Part shown: one piece after another, positions 23,509 through 33,600 of the stretch
Layout of the letters: each line of letters opens with the position of its first letter
Position numbering within the stretch: position 1 is the stretch's first letter
The notes under the pieces: model-generated
What the model was told of the DNA's origin: nothing
Database searches by the model: none
Seen by the model: the letters and a program-made list of their open reading frames with translations, nothing else
Translations under genes and position numbers: made by a program
From: Ampelocalamus luodianensis
Taxonomy: Eukaryota > Streptophyta > Magnoliopsida > Poales > Poaceae
Direction: 5' to 3'
NCBI GenBank assembly: GCA_036346255.1
Contig: CM070617.1
Coordinates: 471,001 to 535,000, forward strand
Length of the DNA: 64,000 nt

Positions 23509-24789
23509 GCTAGCCCCCGAACTTTAAATGAATAGGTAGTGTGAACACCTTTCTTCCGATGAAATCGTATCGGGATGACGCTTATTAAATACAAAGACAT
23601 TTGAAGCGGTTTGTATTCACTTTAAAATTAAGAACTTTGCCTTGGGATTTGAAGAGTTTCTGTGTCCGTTGGACTTTTTTGGGTAACTCCTTATTACGGT
23701 TTAGGATTTCTGAAGCTTATAAAACCCCTTTGTAAACTTAGGGTTTTTTCACTTCCTCCTTTCTTTTCTTATCTTCCGAGTAAAAACTATCTCCGACCTC
23801 CTTTGCTTTTCTCACCCAAAAAGAACCTAACCATGTGGACCAAATCACCAACTGGTGGTTTCACCTAAGTGAGAAAAGTTGGAGAATCGGAGAAGATCGG
23901 GATGCTCCCAAGCAAGGATGTGATTTCTTGGAGATCCGCAATGGAGAACATTCCCGAGCGGTGAAGATGGAGAAATTCTGTTTTTCTCGCATATATCGAA
24001 TGCGGATTTGACTACCAACTCACTCCTTCCTTCCTCAAGTTTTGGAGTATTATGGAGTTGAATTGGTGAATCGGCTCCCAATGCCATCGCCAATCTCGTA
24101 TTTTTATCTACCTCTGCTGAAGCATGCTTGGGATTCCAGCAGATCTGGATCTATTCAGTACTACTACGGGATGACAAAGTCGGAAAGCGATTGGGGCCTT
24201 TGGAGAGTGCACCTTGCGTCTCCATGATGGAAAAGCAGATGAGTACATTTTTATGTACTCAAAATCTTCGTGGTCATCGTGGAAGAAGAGTTGGTTCTAT
24301 ATAAAGATCACGAAGAGAGCCTTTATTATTCAGTAAGAAGGCGGTCGAGAATCCGAGATGGCGCTCTCTCACAGAGAAAGAGGAAATGTAGGGAAATGGG
24401 TGAAGCAATCAAGCTTCTTAGTGTCAAAGGTCTAACATCTTGGCATGTGGTGAAGGATTTTCCACGCACGGTTAGCCTTTGAAAGCTTGAGCACATAAGA
24501 TGCTCGTACATTGGTCGTGATAATCGACCAGAGACTCTAAAGATGGTAAGCCATTTTGAGGATTAGACCAGTTTACCTATTTTAGTTGATTATTTCTTAA
24601 CTCTTTCATTTTACCTTTCTGACTCTATCTACGATAAGGCTAGAAGCCGATCAAGATGATACTGCGGAGAGAGCTGGCGATTAGAAGCCGGATCAAGGCT
24701 TGATTTGTCTTTCTTCAAGGAAATTGATGTCGTCAAGTCGTCGTTGGTGATCACTTTGAGAAAAGTAATCGATTCGAGCGAGAACCAAT

Positions 24790-25250
24790 TTTTAGTTACG
24801 GAGGAAGCATAGCCTCGGCCCGTAAACTAAAAAGAATGGTGTTTCCCGGTGCATACGACTAGTTGTGGTACGAACGACCCATATCTGAGAGGAAGTTCGA
24901 ACCCAAGCACTGACCGTTGAAAGCGGTCGAACACTCGCCGTTTGATCCCTTGCATTATGATACCATTGGCTCGCTCAATCGCTCCATTGCTCGTGGATGA
25001 GCAACGAAGCGAAATGTATCTTGACACCTAGTTCTTCGCTGCAATTCAGAATTGCCGCTTGAGAGCTGGCGCATCGCACGATGATTATACGATGGGTACA
25101 CCAAACCGTGTAATCACGTTTCTTATTAGGAACCTCTTGGCGGCTTGTTGTAGTTTTACAACCGGCTCGGCGATCCACTTAGTGAAGCGTGTCAATCATG
25201 ACGAACAGGAACTCAAAGCCCCCGGGTGCCTTTGGGAAAGGTCCCAGAAT
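24790..25250 (-). pseudogene. Gypsy integrase fragment of the nested element
   Basis: Read on the - strand and across frameshifts, the pieces give the order expected for a Ty3/gypsy integrase core: HILGPFPKAPGGFEF-like, then KW and PVVKLQQAAK, then a FGVP-like segment, EELGVKIHFAS, SNGAIERANG, and a degraded ...TPFFLVYG-like end. The downstream half of pol and everything 5' of integrase is missing: at 25250 the sequence switches to LTR A. The order integrase, then spacer, then polypurine tract, then LTR fits one truncated element in reverse orientation. Confidence 0.7.
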
Positions 25251-25349
25251 GTGGGTAAAGTGTACAACCTCTGCAGAGTGTAATAAACTATTCGAATAGC
25301 CGTGCCTACGGTTAAAGACGGACATGGGAACTTAACTTGAGTTAGTTCT
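25251..25349 (+). repeat. 99-bp duplication, right copy
   Basis: This copy is continuous with the rest of LTR A to the right. The junction on its left (…CCAGAAT then GTGGGTAAAG) shares a short TGTGGG-like microhomology with the integrase sequence. Confidence 0.85.
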
Positions 25350-26187
25350 ATTTCAAAAACCTTTGTGGGTGGTATGAAAAATATGGTGGGCCCACCTAGC
25401 CTCGGTTTGGATTTTGCACGAGTTTTGGACTCATTGATGTTAATATGCGAGGTTAGCCCCAATTCAAAATAAGCATCGGTAGAGTTAGATGGAGGAACCT
25501 CTGCTTGATATCAACTATTACAACTACTCTCTTTAATAAAATACAATTTGTTAAAGCGCTAAATGCTACGAGTTTGTAATTATGATATTTGAAAACCTTG
25601 CTTTAGCAAATAAAAGAACCAGAGCCATCCTTGTTAAGCCTTGCATGTATATTATTGCATTGCGTATTGGCTCATGAAACTGGAAGTTGTGCTCATCCTC
25701 GCTTTCTCTCCCCCAAAATCCTCAGGAGCAGGAAATCTTGGAAATTACGACTACTACGAGGATCCGGAAGTTGGAGGTCCAGGAGATGATGAAGCGTAGT
25801 GTAGTCTTTAGTTGTTCTAGTCTCGCTTGATCCGATTGACTCAGTGCCAGTGCTTGCGTGCATCCACTATTATCCAAGTCTTGGTTAATATCGGACGCAC
25901 ACGGGTTTCCCCAGTCGCTTGCTTGTGGAGAGATGTGCTCTCACCCCCTTTTGCTTCCGCTACCGTATTCGGTATTCTGTAATGTAATCAATTTGGCCTG
26001 TTCGGCCCTATTGTAAAACTTGACCCGACGCGGTCTATGTAAACTCTGTTGTGTTAATTAATGAATGGTATGGTTTTACGCCATGTATGAATTGATTCAG
26101 TGATGTATCTGTGAGTGCTGGCTACTGATCCAGGGAATAGCACAGTGTTTCACAGAGGATTCTGGATTAGAAAATCCGGGTCCGACA

Positions 26188-27303
26188 CATTCTGTCTGAT
26201 CTAATTAGTACTTACTTAAACCAGTTTTCAGTGTTTGTATATAAATAGCGTGGAGTCCAGGATACCTATCGATTATTCAATATTGCGCAAACCGGTGGTA
26301 TAACATGATTGATCCTTTGATTAACAGGAACAAATCCGTGATCTCGGTCTTCATTAATTAGATTTATATGTCGAGTCTACCGGGTGGGTAGATGGAACAC
26401 AACTGAGAAGGCGTGATACAGGCTGAGACACAGCTTGGGCGAGCGCTGCGGTAGAGCAGTGCGCGAGGCATATGCCAAGCCTCACGAGAACAACTCGACA
26501 TGCTAAGATAATATATTTCTTTTTTTTTAGCCGTTACAACATCCAACTAGTATTACATAATGAATGAATTTGTACATGTATTTTCCTTTCCTTATGTGAG
26601 GTTGACAGTCGACATGTGTACCATTGAATAAATTATTTTTGCTTAACTTAATTATTTCAAATCTGATCGACAATTAATGGTTTTATTAATACACATGGAT
26701 GCGTGGATCCCTCGAGATTTAGTTATCGATGAAGACTAAGGTGTGACGTATATATATGCGTGTCCCTGTTATGAAAATGTAATCTCCTGAATCTGAATGC
26801 ACGCATAACAAATCAGCAAAAGCTAGCTAGCTACATCGACTCGACTCTTGCCGTTGTGTCTACTGCAGACATATAGAGTCCGTCGGGAATAAATCCGTAA
26901 CATCACAAAGTTTTTACTGAGATGTATTTGCGTATATGTAAAGCTAGACATCAAGATTTGAACTCTGATGAGTGGAGTTATAGATCCACGGCACGGCTCC
27001 ACCAACCTAATTAGAAGAAGATGCGGTTCCCGAGCGCGAATGCTGTGGCCGTTGACACTGGAGCATAAATTAATCACGTGGTGGAACCCTGGTCGCGACA
27101 TATGGGTTGTGATGCATGACGTACTACTACTAGCTACAATCATGTACGTAAGTGATCTAAAACAATCTTGTATATACGTAAGCAGCAAGCAAGCTAGCTA
27201 GAATGGAAATGTGTACAACGAGTACGTAGTACCATGTGTACATGTAATATATCGTGATCATGAACAATTGAAGACGTACGTGCTTGAGATTTTTCTTATG
27301 CGG
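26188..27303. other. Intergenic, no gene recognised
   Basis: AT-rich DNA. A small imperfect inverted repeat (ATGTCGAGT at about 26369, ACTCGACAT at about 26493) encloses about 115 bp. No coding sequence or RNA gene is recognised. Confidence 0.4.
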
Positions 27304-27547
27304 CCGATGGATGGATGGATGGATTTGTTACTATTTAATTACACGGACGATTCGAGTACACACTTAATTAGAACAGGAATATATAGGTTTTAGTTGCCAA
27401 TCTCGCTTAATTCAAGGAACAGCGACCGATGGATGGATGGATGGATTTGTTACTATTTAATTACACGGACGATTCGAGTACACACTTAATTAGAACAGGA
27501 ATATATAGGTTTTAGTTGCCAATCTCGCTTAATTCAAGGAACAGCGA
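27304..27547 (+). repeat. Perfect 122-bp tandem duplication
   Basis: Units 27304-27425 and 27426-27547 are identical by eye, each starting CCGATGGATGGATGGATGG. The GATG run at the unit start probably promoted slippage or unequal exchange. The perfect identity indicates a recent event or an assembly artefact. Confidence 0.92.
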
Positions 27548-27752
27548 CCGACAACATACAGGCTACAGTATTATAATTAACTACATCTGTATGTAATGTG
27601 TACTAGTAATTAATTCGATGGACCGACTAGTTCTGATCAGCTGATCTCTCTCTCTCTCCGGATGGATATATTATATACGTACGTACACATTAAATAGGGG
27701 CCGGAGTAGTGCTGAGTAACTCCGAATTTTTTTAAATAATATTATTTTAAAA

Positions 27753-27772
27753 GCACTACTCCGGAGTAGTGC
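27753..27772. repeat. Perfect 20-nt palindrome
   Basis: GCACTACTCCGGAGTAGTGC is its own reverse complement. Related GGAGTAGTGC copies lie at about 27702 and 27773, so it is part of a small foldback around 27695-27785 with an AT-rich centre, possibly a MITE remnant. Confidence 0.8.
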
Positions 27773-27858
27773 GGAGTAGTGCTTGTGCGCGCCTCTCGTC
27801 TCGGCTGCGCCACATTCGCCTCTATACTGCGCCGCCTCCCCTCGTCAAGATCCGGCGT

Positions 27859-28020
27859 GTAACAGCCTCAATTTTCCATCTAAAAATAGTTATGTTGCTT
27901 ATTTCTTCCTTTTTTTTGCGATTTTCTGAAATTGTATGAATTTTACAAAAGCTTTTTCCTTTATTCTCCCGAGCCTAAAATGCTTTTCGAAGGTTTGTGA
28001 AAACAATTTCTAGCTCAAAT
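27859..28020 (+). repeat. Truncated gypsy LTR start
   Basis: It begins TGTAACAGCCTCAATTTTCC, close to the start of the solo LTR at 33601 (TGTAACATCCCAATTTTC), followed by the same type of T-rich sequence. It breaks off after about 160 bp. Confidence 0.45.
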
Positions 28021-30780
28021 GGATGGAGGAATTAGGGGCGGAACAAGGCCTCAGGCTACCTAGGCTATAGTCCGAGACTTAGGATCAAAAGCTTATTAAA
28101 GATTGTCTTGGTAAATCACTAAAAATACAGATTTAACCCAATACAGCTCACTCAACTCGAGGCATGGATTGTCCCTAGTTCTGCCCCGGGAGGAATGGAC
28201 CCTAGCTTGGGCCGTCATGCATGGCTCAATCGGAAGCAGATTTTTTACTAGCACAGAGAGAGAGATGTGATAGGAGATTAAGTGATTAACTATTCCATAC
28301 AAATTAAATAGGGAAGCAAAAGAGAGAGAGAGAGAGAAAGTACAGTACAGGATCGAGTTGGGTTGGGACTTGGGAGAATCGGCCCAATTATACCTATCCT
28401 GGCCCAAATTGCCCCCTACAAATGGGCCGGACATGTAGATTGTCAGCCCAGACCGGTTTGCATGGGCTTGGTCAAAAAAAGAATGATTAGCCTAGCTAAC
28501 AAACACCATGTTCCCCTAAAAAAACTAACACTCCGGGATTCTCTCTCTCCCTTTCTCTCAAAAAAGGTAACCCACCACCAAGTTACACATTGAAGTCTTT
28601 TTTTGGCGAGGAATTGAGGTTAAATTTTAAATCCACTCAAAAAGAAGTTAACTCTTTAACTTAAACTCGTAAAAAAAAAGTTGATTAGGTTATTGAACGA
28701 TGATTTCAGGAATAGCATCCGGCCTGCAAAATGGACCAATTCAGTTGCCTTCATCCTTCAAAAGAAGATGCCTCGGATGCATGAAAATAGCAAGGCTAAC
28801 TAATTCTGCAAGATCCCATCGATGCGCAACCAAAACATGCATCCGTGGTATAAAAATAGTGAAGCAACTGTCGCAGCAGGGATCGTTTCACCCCTACGTA
28901 CGTAAACCTCAAGCGCACTGAGATCATCATGTCAGTCACGACACGTCACTAACGTGCCAATCCCTAGCACTACATATTAAGTACAGACAAGATTGATGCG
29001 CCGTCCCATGATTTATCAGTGGAAAAGTCCAATTTGTTTGGGATTGATTCAATACCCTGACCAAAAAAGAGTACAGGAGGCTAGCTAGCTGGATGGGGAT
29101 TGGAGGTGGTAAACACCTAAGGATTCCACCATCGATCGAGGAGAACAAAATGATTTGATTTGCCCTCTTGCGTTAATCTGCTCCGCTGACGAGCAATCAT
29201 TGAAAGATCGATCGATAGAGTAGCTGCTGCTGCTTTACAAAAAGGTTGGGCCAAGCTGATGAGATGATGATGAATCTTTTAAACCGGCCACTAGCTAGTT
29301 GGATCGATCGTGTCTGATCTCCATTTCCTTTTCCCATTGCTTGTCTCATCTCTTCTCTTCTCTTCCCTCGCACGCCCAATTAAATTTAGCACAAAACACA
29401 TGCATGCATATATATGATCCTGCAGCTATATAGCTAGCTAGTTTGCATGGTTAAGAACGGACTAGCCAGGACAAATATACCCACTGATATGTATCGGCAA
29501 AATTTCCTTGAAATAAATTAAAGCAGTTTCTTTAATGAATTTCGTTAGAAGTGAGATCGATGTAGTTGCTCCTTAATTTGTGGGCTATGCAATGCATGGA
29601 TCACGACAGTGATCGATGGAGGAGACGAGATATGCAGATCTTGACACGCGTGGATCTCGAGACGATTAGATTAATATACATAATAGATGTGCATCTACTG
29701 TTGTGGTCACTGGGAAGGGACCCATTTAGATTTGCGCTGTCACAGAGCTCTAAAGTCCAAACCAACAAATATGCATGCAAAATCTATTCTTTTCAGAAGG
29801 CTCAGGCTCAGGCCTCGATCAATCAGTCAGTGTCGATGATCGAGAAGAGAACCACCAATTCAATCGAATGATTGAGCACCACGCGCCATATGGACAGTCC
29901 ATGTTGAAATATTGCTAGCTGATCGACATGTCAGTAGTGCTGATGGCAACCCAACAATTAACCCTCTCCTCAGGCTCTAGGCCGGCCTGCCTATATATCT
30001 TGCCTCTGATACAGGCAGGGTGCATGAAGGTGACATTCTTCAGCTCGTGTGCCTTGCTTTCCATGGAAAAGGGCAAAAGGATTCTCGATCGCTAGCTAAT
30101 TTGTCAGTTTCATAGCGTACCATCATGGACCAGGCATACATGCAACCTGCAGCAAAAACGCAGATTAATTGTTTTGTTTCATAGTTTAATTCGCTCGTCA
30201 GCAGCTGGGAGCCTGGGACAGTACGTACGTAGTAGAGCTGCATTCTAGAGTGCTCGTGAAGCTAGGGCGAGCCTAATTCATTCAGATTCAGAAACATAGC
30301 ATCACACTCGCAATCTTTTCAAAACGTGCTTTCTTTCGCCGGCCGCCCCTAGGCTTTTAGACCTAGCTAGTGTAAGTTGTGCTAGAAGCTTAATTCAGTC
30401 AGATTTATTTGCAAGAGTAGATACATACATACTTTGTTGAAAGTGTAAGTCGATATTTGCCACAAGGAACAATTATATAGCGAGGTGCACAGATTACAAC
30501 CGATCGAGCGCAACCGAAAAGGAAACGCATGCGGAAAAGAGGGAAAGAATCCCATGCCGTATAGGCAATAGTAACAGCCGGCAAAATCAGAGATTACATC
30601 CATAAATACAAGATTCTGTACAGATTTCGCTAACAGAAAGTAGCCGATTGTCATTTTGGAATTGGGTTCCATTTTGATCAAAAAGTCGTCGTCCTTCCGA
30701 GAGAACTTTTTTTAGGCGAACCTTCCGAGAATCCTTGGCCTCCTTCCTACATAATACTTGTATTGTTTGCACTCAGTGCT
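28021..30780. other. Intergenic, no gene recognised
   Basis: AT-rich DNA with CT/GA runs (28253-28342) and many GATCGATC/TAGCTAGC words. Short frames occur on both strands but none has a recognisable domain or codon pattern. Nothing else is supported. Confidence 0.45.
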
Positions 30781-31530
30781 GACCAAATGGGTGGTACGGT
30801 TCGGCCTGACACGAACACAACCGGGCACGGTTCATTCCGGCACAACTCATTCCGGCCTATGCCATGACGGCCCAACCCATGTGCCTAGGTGGTGGACCAA
30901 GCATGGCCCGAAGGGCAATTGTGTCGTGTCATACCGACACGAGCCTATTTGGCTCGTCGAGCCGTGTACGACCCACTTAGCCTGAAAAACTAAAAAAAGG
31001 AAAAAATCAGAAAAATTAGAGAGAGAGAACTGTGTATAATTCATAAATACATATGAAAGTTGTAAAAAAATAATACAAGCATATTGAAAATGTAATAAAG
31101 AGCTTTATTAATATTGAAATGGCTACCTCGATAAAACTTTTGCTAAGTAAAACTCAACATGAAAAAACCTCGACAAAGGAAAAATAGTACAACTTATAGC
31201 TCTATATACATCTTTGTTTTAAGTGTCATTGTCGAGGTACACATTTTCGAACACGTCCGACAACTCCGTATTTTGCACAGAGTGTTATGTTCGCAAATCA
31301 GCTTGTTCTCAGTCCTTCACGGTTAGAAGTATCTCCACCATCTCACTCGTGAGACGTGTTCTTCTCTCCTCCAATATTCTTCCAGAAAGACTGAAGCAGA
31401 CTCGGAGGAAACCATCGAGATAGGAACAATTAAGACATCACGTGCAAGTATGGATAGCACGGGATATGTTAACTTATGGGCATGCCACCATTGCAAAATT
31501 TTAAAACATTCTGAGTTGAAATTCACTGTA
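30781..31530. repeat. Possible DNA-transposon remnant (hAT-like wording)
   Basis: 30790-30980 is rich in GGCC, CACGG and GGCACGA words with small inverted matches, and 31110-31190 contains the phrase CTACCTCGATAAAACTTTTG. Both recall the ends of grass hAT elements. No terminal inverted repeats or 8-bp duplication were found, so this is only a suggestion. Confidence 0.2.
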
Positions 31531-31539
31531 TCGCTATCT

Positions 31540-32441
31540 AGATAGGTGAATAGTTCCCCATTCCTTGGGGTTGTTCTTTGCTAAGTCGACCGGCAAGTCC
31601 GTCACCTCATGTGCGTACCAGACGTAGTGCTTGTCGATCGCTGTCGCCATGGGACCCCAGGAACAAGACCCACCCAAAAAGCCACAGCAGGTAGGCCTCG
31701 AAGTGCCTCCTAACAACAACGTCGCCGGCGTTCTGCGCCATATGCTCGGGCTGCAAGAAGACATGTACACGTCAGTAAGGTTCACATACGAATTTACGAG
31801 AGGACAATAGTTACGAAGACTTACATAGAACTGGCAGATCCACCTCAACGTCGGCCCGTACGAGCTGCTGAACTCAGTGTACCCGCTGCCCAGTGGGAGC
31901 ACATCGTGGAACCTCGCTAGGAGGTCGGTGCGCCACGTGACCGGGATGTCGTACACCGCTAGGGGGGGATCCTGTGCACGGCAACGCCGTCGAGAAGCCC
32001 GTCTGCGTCGGTGCCATCTCCCGCACGGAAGGTGGGCGTGTGCGTCTCGGCCTCGGTCAACGGCGCCATCGGTGAGGGGCGATGCGTGCAACGCCTGACG
32101 CGTCGACCAGGACCACGGTCCTGGTCATCCTCCCACGTCGCCTCCACCATCCTCGCGAGTGGAAGGAGGCCTGCCACTCGCAACCTGCGTCAAAACGATT
32201 TAAAACAAACGTGGCTGCACGTGAAGTAAACAAACCACGGTAGAATGCATTAGGTTACAAATCTACGAACCTCGGAACCCAGTCTGGGTGCAGTCTCCAT
32301 GCCCTGATGGGCGTGCGCAGCCGCAACGCGCCAAGCTCAATCGGCGCCTCACCCTCCGGGGGGGAGCACAGTACTCATACGACTACGGTGATGCACATCA
32401 ACCACCGGGTCAAGCAACTCGTACTGACTTGCGTCCGCCAT
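31540..32441 (-). pseudogene. Plant mobile domain (PMD) protein pseudogene
   Basis: The plant mobile domain is found in many transposon-derived and a few host proteins. On the - strand, a start at 32441 (MADASQYELLDPVVDV) leads to HHRSRMST and, after a frameshift at a run of seven G, to RTPIRAWRLHPDWVPR. A likely intron precedes VAGLLPLARMVE. Out-of-frame pieces corresponding to the family's ETHTFHLPCGEM follow, then YDIPVTWRTDLLARF, GYTEFSSSYGPTLRWICQF, and after another intron-like gap AYLLWLFGWVLF and IDKHYVWYAHEV. Order and spacing match PMD proteins. At least two frameshifts disable it. No flanking terminal repeats were identified. Confidence 0.65.
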
Positions 32442-33595
32442 ACCAGAAAATGCAGCAATAAACAAAGTTCATAATTTTTTCATACATCTTTACGTAGGAT
32501 ATTTAGCGATTACAAATTTTCTTTACAATTTTCATGTGTCAGGCTATTCTCCAAGATTAAGTGGTATTTCCGACACTAACAAAATATTTATTCTACTTAG
32601 CTACTTAATACATTTTTAACAGATTTATAATAGGCATCTTCCTATTTCTGGAGATTGATCCTAAATCGTTCCAGTGCTACATAATTCTGACCCTACTCAG
32701 CTACTCCAGATTTTCTTTATAATCTTCAAATGTGTCATGCAATTTTTCTAGTTTAAAAGATAATTCCTGCATTAATAATATGATTACCGCGCACAAATAG
32801 GAGCTTAATAAAGATGGATTTATTCTTATTTCGCCATTGTGCTATCACTACCGGCTACGCAACTTAAAATATATGCTACACAATTTGACTACTTTTATCT
32901 AACCTACTCAATCCTATGTCGCTATTTTTGTTTGCTAACCAACAGGGTTTTCACATAATGTACAAAGTTTCAAAAAAATGTACCTGCGAGATGACAGATC
33001 GGATTCGGTGCTTTGATGACAATCTCTCTCCTCCGCGACAAACTGACAGAGCTTCGCTACCTTTCTTCTCTCCCTCTCCTTCTCTCTCTCGTTTTTTTTT
33101 TCTGGAATTAAAATGAATTATGGACTAATTTTTCAGCGTTTTTATAGCCGGCTAGCTATCGCTTGATTCAGCGGCGATAGGTAGTTAGACCTGACGATGT
33201 GGCTGAAACAGAGGTCCTGTCGTCAGTTGAACTGGCGATAGGTTCGTATTGCCAGTTGAACTAGCAACATGGACATATTTTTGTAATTTTTTGGAACGAT
33301 TATTTATTTTTGTAATTATCTTTTAAAATAATATTATTTAAAAAATCGTTTGCTATCATTGTCAATAGTCTTATTTTGTGTTGGTGCACTTAGTAAAGAC
33401 TAGTTGATTTAGGTTTTGATTGTGCAAAACCATTTTGATATTAGCTTTCGCATTAGAAAAAGGTTTTAGCCAAAAGAATTTTTTAAATCGCCTATTCACT
33501 CCCTCTAGTCGGCCTCCTCGATCTTACAACCGCCTCACCAGTGGAGTGATGTGGAAATCTGGTTGTGCATGAGGCATCTTGCATGGAACTTCTTC
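32442..33595. other. AT-rich DNA with a possible copia LTR tail
   Basis: 32450-33110 is AT-rich without recognisable coding. 33120-33260 has a weak inverted pairing (GCGATAGG / CCTATCGC-type words). 33475-33535 (CGCCTATTCACTCCCTCTAG) resembles the inner end of grass copia LTRs. No element boundaries are defined. Confidence 0.35.
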
Positions 33596-33600
33596 ATGCG

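Larger units (their letters stand above)
20881..26187 (+). mobile_element. LTR A: 5'-truncated Ty3/gypsy LTR containing a nested element
   Basis: The right end reads AAAATCCGGGTCCGACA, a typical gypsy LTR terminus ending in CA. The left part lacks the TGTAAC start. It begins after the LINE with the GC-rich promoter/R region (20985-21590, TATA-like CTTTAAAG at 21164). Blocks shared with the solo LTR at 33601-36740 identify the family: GGCGAGTCAATACTTTGATCAT-like at 21911, GTGGGTAAAGTGTACAACCT at 22748 and again at 25251, and TTCGAATAG. A block GGAAGTTGTGCTCATCCT at 25682 is shared with the LTR at 57322-60700. The nested DNA at 22846-25250 belongs to a different element. GC-rich long frames here are LTR sequence, not genes. 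Confidence 0.75.

Noticed and set aside
20938..26192. CATTC at 20938-20942 and 26188-26192 as target duplication of LTR A
   Set aside because: The left copy is not followed by a TG start and the LTR is missing its 5' several hundred bases, so a five-base match nearby is probably chance.
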